Below are positions 1 through 5,555 of a DNA stretch of 40,777 nt, in pieces. The notes below the pieces were generated by a model. It searched no databases and was not told the origin of the DNA. It saw nothing but the letters and a program-made list of their open reading frames with translations. Made by a program: the position numbers and the translations under genes. Origin of the DNA: a virus. The stretch covers positions 1-40,777 of IMG/VR virus record IMGVR_UViG_3300036791_000397; one strand, 5' to 3'. The first letter of the stretch is position 1; each line of letters opens with the position of its first letter.

Positions 1-56
1 TCCCGAAAGACATCGGCCTGAACTGCAGAGAGTTCCCCGCGTTACTGATCAAAGAC

Positions 57-1250
57 ATGGACGTCACCCGTCTCCAGATCCGTCTCGACAAAAGGTTTTC
101 CCACAAAACCAAGGATGGTGCGGACGAGCTGCTCGAATGGTGGTGTGACGTTTTTGGTTGGATCCACCGGCAACATTCCGAGAAATTCCGCACCTTCAAA
201 CAAGGATCTATGATCCTGGAAATCATGAACACGCGAACGGTCAAGGACAAACCGCGGCGCGCAAAGACGACGACGGATGAAGTTATACCCGAGAAGATCA
301 TTCCTGACCCACCACAAGACGATGTCCGGGAAGAGACCACCGACGAGCAGCAGACGCTGGACTTCGGCCGGACCCGGAGCATCGTGCCGCTGTCGAACAG
401 CGACGTCATGATCTTCGGGGAGGACCGGAAAGAACGGATCCACGACCTACGTCTTGCAGAGCGTCTCGGCTACGATCAAAGCCGTAGCATCAGAAAACTG
501 ATTGAGCGGTACAAGTCTGAGATCGAGCAGGCCGGAGTCTTGGTTTTTGAGCCGATCCACGGTGGATCGTCTAGCGACTCAAGAATCGCCGACGGTTACT
601 GGCTCACCCTCCGGCAGGCTTCCCATATTGTCATGAAGTCCGATGCGCTGCACGCCGAAGCGGCCAGGCTGGAGATCTCCAGGTTGATCGAAGCGTTTAC
701 TTACGGCACCGCAACGCCGTCCGATTCCACCGTCACGTCGCAAGGAACGGACAGACTTGCCAAGATGTTCCTAGATGCGCTGGATCGTCAGGCTGAGGCC
801 CAGGAGCGGCAAACCGCGTCACATGAGCGACAGGTCACGATGTTCGCACAAGTGATCCGGGATGCGATGCTCGTCTCGAACTCTCCGAACACCGCTGAGA
901 CTGGGCACCGCCACCATCACGCGCTCCAGTGGAACGACTGGCTTGTCATCACCGACGGCACGACCGTTTCTCTTACCAAGGTCGCGGAGGCTGCGGGCAT
1001 CACCCTCCCAAAGTTAAAGGACTGGGTGTCTTCCCAGGGAGGGAGATGGGATCCGGTTCCGGGAGCTGATGATCGGAACTACCTCGCCAACTGCCCACAG
1101 CACCTGATGGACTGTTTCTGTGCGACAGTCTTCGACGGTGGTTTCGCCGGTAAGGGTTCGTTCACGCGATACCAGATGGCATGCACCCAGGCGGGTGCTC
1201 GGAAGATCGTGCGGTTGATCCTGACGGGAGCATCTTCGGCCACGGGATGA
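57..1250 (+). CDS. Antirepressor-like phage regulator
   Basis: Probable transcription-control protein. Residues about 127-217 read like the N-terminal domain of phage antirepressor-type proteins: a 'DLRLAERLGYDQSRSIRKLI' helix region, a central strand, then 'YWLTLRQASHIV' and a closing helix ending 'RLIEAFTYG'. The C-terminal 100 residues contain a possible second helix-turn-helix ('LTKVAEAAGITLPKLKDWV'), as in the KilAC-type C-termini of antirepressors. A glutamine-rich stretch near residues 244-262 may be a coiled coil. The reading frame is open to the left edge, so the gene could begin outside the window. Starts at 57, 210 (AAGGA three bases upstream) and 225 are all possible, and the first 125 residues are weakly conserved in appearance. 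It is the first gene of the rightward arm. DNA binding is inferred, not shown. Confidence 0.6.
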   Translation: MDVTRLQIRLDKRFSHKTKDGADELLEWWCDVFGWIHRQHSEKFRTFKQGSMILEIMNTRTVKDKPRRAKTTTDEVIPEKIIPDPPQDDVREETTDEQQTLDFGRTRSIVPLSNSDVMIFGEDRKERIHDLRLAERLGYDQSRSIRKLIERYKSEIEQAGVLVFEPIHGGSSSDSRIADGYWLTLRQASHIVMKSDALHAEAARLEISRLIEAFTYGTATPSDSTVTSQGTDRLAKMFLDALDRQAEAQERQTASHERQVTMFAQVIRDAMLVSNSPNTAETGHRHHHALQWNDWLVITDGTTVSLTKVAEAAGITLPKLKDWVSSQGGRWDPVPGADDRNYLANCPQHLMDCFCATVFDGGFAGKGSFTRYQMACTQAGARKIVRLILTGASSATG

Positions 1251-1259
1251 GAACTGTGC

Positions 1260-1294
1260 CGGTGTTGACCGCTCCGCGCTGATGTCCCTACCGT
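1260..1294 (+). promoter_or_regulatory. Early promoter-like motif P1
   Basis: CGGTGTTGAC at 1260-1269 followed after 18 bases by TACCGT (1289-1294). It sits about 50 bases before the start at 1322 and has four relatives in the rightward arm (2218, 3335, 5486, 9037). The longer shared sequence CGGTGTTGAC exceeds a plain -35 box and may include an activator or operator contact. This is inferred from recurrence and position only. Confidence 0.55.
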
Positions 1295-1321
1295 GACGCC
1301 AGACGTGACGGGGCGGAGAGC

Positions 1322-1564
1322 ATGGGCATGGAGCGGTCAGACGACACACCGAGATCCACCAGGGTCTTCGGCAGGGATCTCAAGGTAGGCGACGTGATCG
1401 AGGTGTGGTGGAAGCCGCAGCGGGACGTCATCATCGGGCTGCGTCCCTACGAGGGACCTCACGGCGATCTTTTCCCGGAGGGCGCCCAGATCGCGTTGTT
1501 CGCCCTGCTCAAGTGCGGCATGACCATCGACAACGGCGACTGGTTCCACCGGATCAACCCGTGA
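1322..1564 (+). CDS. Conserved small phage protein
   Basis: An 80-residue protein of unknown function. Start at 1322 is preceded by GGCGGAGAG. The segment 'FGRDLKVGDVIEVWW' followed by 'GLRPYEGPHGDLFPEGAQI' and a C-terminal 'GMTIDNGDWF' has the look of small beta-rich proteins found repeatedly in rhizobial phages and prophages, but I know no function for them. It is the first gene after promoter-like motif P1. Its stop codon overlaps the GTG start of the adenine methyltransferase, so the two are very probably translated from one message. A role beside DNA methylation is only a guess from position. Confidence 0.65.
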   Translation: MGMERSDDTPRSTRVFGRDLKVGDVIEVWWKPQRDVIIGLRPYEGPHGDLFPEGAQIALFALLKCGMTIDNGDWFHRINP

Positions 1565-2184
1565 CCGACCCGTTCGCCGACCTCCCCCGCAAGCACTTCG
1601 GCTGCATCGTGGCGGATCCGCCCTGGCACTTCCGGGCCCGCACCGCCCTCCAGATGTCGAACTGGACGAGCCGGCGGGACGCGGAGAAGCACTACACCGT
1701 CATGGGCAGCAACGACGTCATGGCGCTCCCCGTCAAGGACCTGGCCGCCAAGGACTCCCACCTGTTCCTGTGGACCACGGGACCGTGCCTGCGCCAGGCG
1801 TTCGACGTGATCGAGGCGTGGGGATTCCGGTACAGCGCGATCGCGTTCACCTGGGTGAAGATGCGCCGGACCTACGACGCTGCCCAGCTCCGCGTGCTCC
1901 CCCTGGTTGACTACGACCTCCACGTCGGGCTCGGCCTGACCACCCGGAAGAACGCGGAGTTCTGCCTCCTCGGCCGCCGCGGGAACGCCCACCGAAACGC
2001 CAAGGACATCCGGGAGATCATCCTCTCCCCGGTCCGCCAGCACTCCCGCAAGCCTGACGAGGCATACCGCAGGATCGAGCGGTACTGCGACGGCCCCCGC
2101 CTGGACCTGTTCTCCCGGGAGGATCGCCCCGGCTGGACGAGCTGGGGCCATGAGGCCGGCAAGTTTCCCCAGGCCGCCGAGTAG
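1561..2184 (+). CDS. MT-A70 family adenine-N6 DNA methyltransferase
   Basis: Predicted S-adenosylmethionine-dependent methyltransferase acting on adenine N6, most likely in DNA. The catalytic motif DPPW lies at residues 19-22 in 'FGCIVADPPWHF', and 'AEFCLLGRRGN' is typical of the MT-A70 core. The 207-residue length fits the compact phage members. The GTG at 1561 is chosen because it overlaps the preceding stop (GTGA) and gives the usual very short N-terminus before DPPW; an open frame continues upstream but inside the previous gene. No restriction partner is nearby, so this is an orphan enzyme, plausibly protecting phage DNA from host restriction or marking sites for regulation. The target sequence cannot be read from the protein. 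Confidence 0.9.
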   Translation: MTDPFADLPRKHFGCIVADPPWHFRARTALQMSNWTSRRDAEKHYTVMGSNDVMALPVKDLAAKDSHLFLWTTGPCLRQAFDVIEAWGFRYSAIAFTWVKMRRTYDAAQLRVLPLVDYDLHVGLGLTTRKNAEFCLLGRRGNAHRNAKDIREIILSPVRQHSRKPDEAYRRIERYCDGPRLDLFSREDRPGWTSWGHEAGKFPQAAE

Positions 2185-2217
2185 GCCGTCCCCCTTTTCC
2201 ACCGCACGTGATCGGCG

Positions 2218-2252
2218 CGATGTTGACGCGCGGGAACAACCCGCCGTAGCGT
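2218..2252 (+). promoter_or_regulatory. Early promoter-like motif P2
   Basis: CGATGTTGAC (2218-2227, one mismatch to the shared CGGTGTTGAC) followed after an 18-base spacer by TAGCGT (2247-2252), matching the layout of P1. An imperfect inverted repeat CGGGAACAA (2231-2239) / TTGCTCCCG (2260-2268) overlaps the spacer and -10 region and could be an operator. It lies about 150 bases before the start at 2406 and would give a long structured leader. Confidence 0.5.
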
Positions 2253-2291
2253 CCGACCGTTGCTCCCGGGATTCGGCTTCCCCAAGGCCGA

Positions 2292-2374
2292 CGTTCCATG
2301 GTGGAACGCTCACACTCTCTGGAGTGCACACGACCTCCCCCTCCGGTGTCGGACGGAGCCGAGAGGGGGAGGTC
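2292..2374 (+). other. Three tandem hairpins in a 5' leader
   Basis: Three successive inverted repeats occupy the leader of the gene at 2406: CGTTCCA/TGGAACG (2292-2308, 3-base loop), CACTC/GAGTG (2313-2326, 4-base loop), and a perfect 12-bp stem GACCTCCCCCTC (2332-2343) / GAGGGGGAGGTC (2363-2374) whose loop holds TCCG-GTGT-CGGA. There is no U-tract after the large stem, so it is not a standard terminator. It ends about 20 bases before the Shine-Dalgarno sequence ACGGAGG. It may be a cis-acting leader, an attenuator or a small RNA; I do not recognise an Rfam family. Confidence 0.6.
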
Positions 2375-2405
2375 TCAGAAACTGCGAGAAACCAACGGAG
2401 GTTCC

Positions 2406-2681
2406 ATGAACACCGCGACAGCACGGATCATCAGGCAGACGTGCGACTTCGACGCCATAGCGTCGAGCATCAACGACGAGACGATCAACCGGGTGAAGAC
2501 CCACGGTGACGCGGTCGTCCTCGTGAAGGCGCTGGCCGCCGCGGACGACGAATCCCCGGAGTGGGTGGAGGAGTTCGCCAGTGCGATCCTCCGCCGACGG
2601 AAGGAGCTGAAAGATGGACCGGATGCGGCAGGTGCGCGCGATCGCGCGGCTCAAGAAGGACATCACGGCCAAGCTGGTTGA
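2406..2681 (+). CDS. Hypothetical small acidic protein
   Basis: A 91-residue protein I do not recognise. Start at 2406 has a good ribosome-binding site (ACGGAGG, six bases upstream). The N-terminal 65 residues look helical and acidic ('AAADDESPEWVEEFASAILR'); the tail is charged and lies in the overlap with the next gene, which starts at 2614 in another frame. It follows the structured leader and promoter-like motif P2, so it is the first gene of a small operon running to 3343. No catalytic motif, membrane segment or signal peptide is seen. Confidence 0.55.
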   Translation: MNTATARIIRQTCDFDAIASSINDETINRVKTHGDAVVLVKALAAADDESPEWVEEFASAILRRRKELKDGPDAAGARDRAAQEGHHGQAG

Positions 2682-2868
2682 TGCCGTCGGCAAGGGCGAC
2701 ATCGACGGGCATGATGCCCTGGGCGTCCTGATGGTGCTCAGCGCCAGGATGGTCGCCCAGGTGGAGGACGAGGACACGCGGGACGAGTTCGTCCGAACCG
2801 TCCTGGACAATTTCGAGACGGCCGTTGTGCTGGAGCGCCAACTGCCGGTGACGGAGACGCTGCAATGA
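2614..2868 (+). CDS. Hypothetical small helical protein
   Basis: An 84-residue protein that looks all-helical, with basic residues at the N-terminus ('MDRMRQVRAIARLKKDITAK') and an acidic middle. Start at 2614 is supported by AAGGAGCTGAAAG directly upstream. The gene begins inside the previous one (68-base overlap) and its stop overlaps the next start (ATGA at 2865), which argues for translational coupling. There is no recognisable family. The layout, among tiny early genes between a methyltransferase and a recombination exonuclease, suggests a host-takeover or regulatory peptide, but nothing in the sequence proves it. Confidence 0.55.
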   Translation: MDRMRQVRAIARLKKDITAKLVDAVGKGDIDGHDALGVLMVLSARMVAQVEDEDTRDEFVRTVLDNFETAVVLERQLPVTETLQ

Positions 2869-3065
2869 CGGATCCAGTGAGGAGGAGGAGTCCCCCGGGG
2901 ACCAACCCGCGCAAGGACAAGGCTCCCTGCAAGGTGGATGGGTGCACCCGCACGGTCCACTATTCGAGCGGCCTGTGCTCCATGCACCACCGGCGGCTCC
3001 AGAGGAAGGGCGACGTGGGGACTCCAGGATCCCCACGCGCGCCGAAGAAACGGACGGCGCCGTGA
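2865..3065 (+). CDS. Small zinc-knuckle protein, HNH-associated type
   Basis: A 66-residue basic protein with a likely zinc site: 'CKVDGCTRTV' followed by 'SGLCSMHHRRLQRKGD'. The C-x4-C ... C-x2-H spacing is the zinc-finger half commonly found at the N-terminus of phage HNH endonucleases ('CSKHYQRWRRHGD' type). Here the catalytic HNH part is absent, so it is either a free-standing nucleic-acid-binding knuckle or a remnant of a homing-type nuclease. The ends are rich in Arg and Lys. The ATG overlaps the previous stop, and the stop overlaps the GTG of the next gene. Zinc and nucleic-acid binding are inferred from the motif. Confidence 0.65.
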   Translation: MTDPVRRRSPPGTNPRKDKAPCKVDGCTRTVHYSSGLCSMHHRRLQRKGDVGTPGSPRAPKKRTAP

Positions 3066-3343
3066 CCGGGTCGTCGTGGCTGCCGTCGGAGCTGGGGATC
3101 CTCCGCGCCCTGCTCGTGCGCGGACGCTCCTACGATCTGATCGCGTGGGCTCTCCCGAGGCACACCGCGCGCGCCATCGAGGAGAAGGCCCGGGCGGTGG
3201 GGTGGGCGCCCAACGTCAAGGGCAAGACGCTGGTGACCGTGAGGAAGGGCGTCGTGAGGTATCGCTCCATCGGGTGGACGCCGACCAGAGCCGGGTACAT
3301 GCGCCGGGTCAGGAAACTCTCCCCGATCACCGCCCGGTGTTGA
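3062..3343 (+). CDS. Small Myb/GcrA-like helix-turn-helix protein
   Basis: A 93-residue basic protein. Residues 5-45 ('WLPSELGILRALLVRGRSYD' and onward to 'HTARAIEEKARAVGW') follow the pattern of small Myb/SANT- or GcrA-like helix-turn-helix proteins: a Trp, an acidic first helix, '(G)xSYxxIA', then 'T/SxxAIxxKARxxGW'. The GTG start at 3062 is chosen because it overlaps the preceding TGA; the frame stays open further upstream within the neighbouring gene. The remainder is basic. Such small HTH proteins are common in alphaproteobacterial phages and probably bind DNA as early regulators; the target is unknown. Confidence 0.6.
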   Translation: MTGSSWLPSELGILRALLVRGRSYDLIAWALPRHTARAIEEKARAVGWAPNVKGKTLVTVRKGVVRYRSIGWTPTRAGYMRRVRKLSPITARC

Positions 3344-3368
3344 CGACGTTGCGGTGTCAACGTCACGT
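3335..3368 (+). promoter_or_regulatory. Early promoter-like motif P3
   Basis: CGGTGTTGAC at 3335-3344, with TCACGT (3363-3368) 17 bases after TTGACG. GTTGAC (3339-3344) and GTCAAC (3355-3360) form a 6-bp inverted repeat within the element, a possible operator. It overlaps the last codons of the preceding gene and lies about 55 bases before the exonuclease start at 3399. Confidence 0.55.
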
Positions 3369-3398
3369 TCCCCGGCGCAACGACTCGGAGAACGCCAG

Positions 3399-4472
3399 AT
3401 GCCCAGGAAACCTCCCGCCAACGCCGTCATGAAGCCGGGACAGCTCGTGGTCCGCCCGGAGTCGGCGGAACCGCCCCCCGTCACCGCTCCTCCTGCTCCG
3501 GAGGTGAAGGGCGTCGAACCGCCGAAGTTCCCCCTGGGGATCCACTTCGGACTGGACGAGGACGCCTACCACCGGGATCCGGGGCTGGGATCCACAGACC
3601 TCCGCCGGCTCGCCAAGAACCCGCAGAACTACTGGTTCAAGTCGTGGATGAACCCTCTGCGTTCAGACAACGACGACGACTCTACGGAGTCCAAGGATGT
3701 TGGGGACGCCCTGCACAAGTTTGTGCTGGAAGGACGTGCGGCGCTGGATCGGCTTTACGTGTGCGGTCCCCTCCAGGCCGGCATGACCACAGCCCAGAAG
3801 CAGGCGTCCACCAGGGCGGCAAAGGCTGAGCATCCGGACAAGACCGTCATCAAGTGGGAGAAGTTCGCCCGGATCCTGATCGCCGGCGCCATGATCTCCA
3901 AAAACCCCTATCTGGCTCCCGTGTTCAATGGTGGACACAGCGAGGTATCGTTCTTCTGGGAGCGGGACGGCGTTCGGCTGAAGGCCCGGTTCGACTACCT
4001 CAAGTGCAGCAGGCGCACGCTTGGCATGTTGGCTGGCAACGGTGACCTCAAGTCGGTGGCAAACCAGTACGAGAAGGACTTCAAGGCTGCGTGCTACGAC
4101 GCGATCGCGACCTACCGGTACGACGCTCAAGCCGCCCTCTACCTGGAGGGACTTACAAAGGTCCCGGCGGCGATCGACCGCGGCGCCGTGTTCGGTGAGA
4201 AGCCGGACGAGGAGTGGCTCCAGAGGTTCTTGGATCCGAACCTGCGGTTCGGCTGGCAGTGGATTTTCTACCAGATGACCGGTGCGCCCATCACCCACAG
4301 CATGGTCCTCTCCCCGCAGAACCCGCTGATCGAGGACGGCATGATCTGGATCAACCAGGGAATCGATCGCTATCGCCAGTGCATGAAGGACTTCGGCACC
4401 GACATGTGGCTCCTCCTTGAGCAGCCGCGGGAGGCCACGCGGGAATCCATGCCGGGCTGGTTCGGCAGGTGA
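3399..4472 (+). CDS. PD-(D/E)XK exonuclease (RecE/Cas4-like), RecT partner
   Basis: Predicted double-strand DNA exonuclease that would make 3' single-strand ends for the RecT annealase encoded at 5556. The core follows the exodeoxyribonuclease VIII/Cas4-like (DUF3799, PDDEXK_1) pattern: 'YHRDPGLGSTDLRRLAKNP' at about 57-75, H106 in 'GDALHKFVLEG', E182 and D199 in the 'EVSFFW...ARFDYL' strands, 'GDLKS' (D216, K218), and the Q-motif 'YDAQAALYLEG' at 241-251. At 357 residues it is a typical phage size. The ATG at 3399 has GGAG eight bases upstream; an upstream GTG at 3354 lies inside the promoter-like motif and is not preferred. The first 45 residues are Pro-rich and probably disordered. Confidence 0.88.
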   Translation: MPRKPPANAVMKPGQLVVRPESAEPPPVTAPPAPEVKGVEPPKFPLGIHFGLDEDAYHRDPGLGSTDLRRLAKNPQNYWFKSWMNPLRSDNDDDSTESKDVGDALHKFVLEGRAALDRLYVCGPLQAGMTTAQKQASTRAAKAEHPDKTVIKWEKFARILIAGAMISKNPYLAPVFNGGHSEVSFFWERDGVRLKARFDYLKCSRRTLGMLAGNGDLKSVANQYEKDFKAACYDAIATYRYDAQAALYLEGLTKVPAAIDRGAVFGEKPDEEWLQRFLDPNLRFGWQWIFYQMTGAPITHSMVLSPQNPLIEDGMIWINQGIDRYRQCMKDFGTDMWLLLEQPREATRESMPGWFGR

Positions 4473-4735
4473 GCCGTGCCGACCAGCGCAAGGCTGAGAT
4501 CCGGATGCGCCTGGAGGAGGAGCGCATCAGGAGGCAGCGGGCGCTGTGGGCGGATCTCCCTGAGTTCGGCCCGGGCGGCGCCGCGGTGGAGGCCCTGAAG
4601 GTGGCCATCATCGGGCGTGTCCGTGAGCTGCTGGACTCGGGGGACGACGGCACGACGTGCGACGCGCTGCTGGAGTTCATACCGGAAAAGGACGCGCACG
4701 CGTTCCTGAACGACTATTTCGGGGAGGACTTGTGA
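4469..4735 (+). CDS. Hypothetical helical protein
   Basis: An 88-residue protein starting with GTG at 4469 that overlaps the exonuclease stop. The N-terminus is a highly charged predicted helix ('MSRADQRKAEIRMRLEEERI'); the rest is acidic, ending 'FLNDYFGEDL'. I do not recognise a family. Its position between exonuclease and annealase, in one transcription unit, makes a helper role in recombination possible, but the sequence does not show it. The stop is followed one base later by the start of a small membrane protein. Confidence 0.55.
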   Translation: MSRADQRKAEIRMRLEEERIRRQRALWADLPEFGPGGAAVEALKVAIIGRVRELLDSGDDGTTCDALLEFIPEKDAHAFLNDYFGEDL

Positions 4736-4736
4736 C

Positions 4737-4895
4737 ATGAGGGCCATCGCGTTGGCGATAATCGAGGCCGGCATCGGGATCGAGTACGTGATCCTCGTCG
4801 CCGCCGGCATGGGAGACCGCTACAGGACCATGAACGCCATCTGCACCATCTTGATCGGCGCGCTTCTCGCGTACTGCCTGATCGTCGGTCTGTGA
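4737..4895 (+). CDS. Small two-helix membrane protein
   Basis: A 52-residue hydrophobic protein. Two likely membrane helices (about residues 3-24 and 33-51) are separated by a short charged turn 'GDRYRTMN'. The start at 4737 lies one base after the preceding stop, and the TGA stop overlaps the ATG of the J-domain protein (ATGA at 4893-4898), so all three should be coupled in translation. No family is recognised. Because the next protein also has two N-terminal membrane segments, the two may work together in the membrane; this is inference from adjacency. Confidence 0.6.
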   Translation: MRAIALAIIEAGIGIEYVILVAAGMGDRYRTMNAICTILIGALLAYCLIVGL

Positions 4896-5485
4896 TGAGC
4901 ATCTTCCTGCTCTTGATCGGCGCGGTGGGGATCAGGGGAGCACCGTACCTGATGCTGGCCATCCTTCTGGTGCAGTTCGACGGTTGGGTGGGCGCCGTCC
5001 TGGCTCTCTACGCCTTGTACCGCGTCCCGGACGACCTCCCGCAGAAGCTGGAGGCTTCCCTGGGGAACACGATCCAGGCTGGGGTGGAACGCTTGTGGCA
5101 CGACGTCCGCGAGCGCCTCACCATCCTCCTGAACCTGCTGTCCTTCCTGGTCCACGGTCGTCCGTTCATCGTCGTCGAGGTGGTCGAGGTCGTGGAGGTG
5201 GTCGAGGTGGAGGTCGAGGTTGTGAAGGTCGTGGAGAGGGTGGTGGAGAAGGTGGTCGAGAAGACCGTCGACGTCCGGCGGATCCAATTCTCCATCCGGG
5301 ACATGAGCCAGAGGGACGCACGGCTCTGCCTGGGTGTCCAGGACGACGCCACGCCGGAGCAGGTGGCCGACCGCTACCGCGGCCTCATGCAGATCGTCCA
5401 TCCGGACCACGGCGGGTCCATGCTGCTGGCGGCCATGGTGAACCGCGCCAAGATGGTGCTGTCGCCCAAGAAGCGGCTGGGCTGA
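4895..5485 (+). CDS. Membrane-anchored J-domain (DnaJ-like) protein
   Basis: A 196-residue protein with three visible parts. Residues 2-43 form two hydrophobic, probably membrane-spanning segments. Residues 92-125 are an unusual repeat of Val with Glu/Lys ('VEVVEVVEVVEVEVEVV' then 'KVVERVVEKVVEKTV') that could be a coiled-coil or beta stalk. The C-terminus (about 143-190) resembles a J domain: 'CLGVQDDATPEQVADRYRGL', the signature HPD tripeptide at 169-171 followed by 'HGGS', and a last helix 'NRAKMVL'. J domains stimulate the ATPase of Hsp70/DnaK, so the protein could recruit host DnaK to the membrane. ATG at 4895 is preferred over the adjacent GTG at 4892. Role in the phage cycle is unknown. 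Confidence 0.75.
   Translation: MSIFLLLIGAVGIRGAPYLMLAILLVQFDGWVGAVLALYALYRVPDDLPQKLEASLGNTIQAGVERLWHDVRERLTILLNLLSFLVHGRPFIVVEVVEVVEVVEVEVEVVKVVERVVEKVVEKTVDVRRIQFSIRDMSQRDARLCLGVQDDATPEQVADRYRGLMQIVHPDHGGSMLLAAMVNRAKMVLSPKKRLG
5168..5269 (+). repeat. Purine-rich GTCGAGGTG-type coding repeat
   Basis: About 100 bases of tandem imperfect 9-base units (variants of GTCGAGGTG / GTGGAGGTG), encoding the Val/Glu stretch of the J-domain protein. The G-rich strand is the coding strand. Such an array can expand or contract by slippage, changing stalk length while keeping the frame. Confidence 0.75.
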
Positions 5486-5526
5486 CGGTGTTGACCACAG
5501 CCCGGGAACGGGGCGTAGTTCCCGGG
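5486..5526 (+). promoter_or_regulatory. Early promoter-like motif P4 with perfect operator-like repeat
   Basis: CGGTGTTGAC (5486-5495) with a TAGTTC or GTAGTT hexamer 18-19 bases after TTGACC. A perfect 9-bp inverted repeat CCCGGGAAC (5501-5509) / GTTCCCGGG (5518-5526) with an 8-base centre spans the spacer and -10 region. Its half-site GGGAAC also occurs in P2. It fits a repressor operator controlling RecT, or an RNA hairpin in the leader. It lies about 60 bases before the RecT start. Confidence 0.6.
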
Positions 5527-5555
5527 ATCCCCAAACTTCGAACGGAGACCTCCCA

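Noticed and set aside
42-443. A - strand frame at the left edge
   Set aside because: It overlaps the antirepressor-like gene. The hydrophobic-looking text has no family, and the + strand frame runs through without stops to the edge.
1459-2424. A 321-codon - strand frame over the MT-A70 gene
   Set aside because: Antisense of a gene with an intact DPPW catalytic motif; composition Ala/Gly/Val/Arg-biased, no domain.
3354-3398. Upstream GTG start for the exonuclease
   Set aside because: It would place the coding start inside promoter-like motif P3 and has no ribosome-binding site; ATG 3399 has GGAG at good distance.
5168-5269. Repeat array as a possible CRISPR or minisatellite
   Set aside because: Units are nine bases, contiguous and in frame in a protein gene; there are no spacers.
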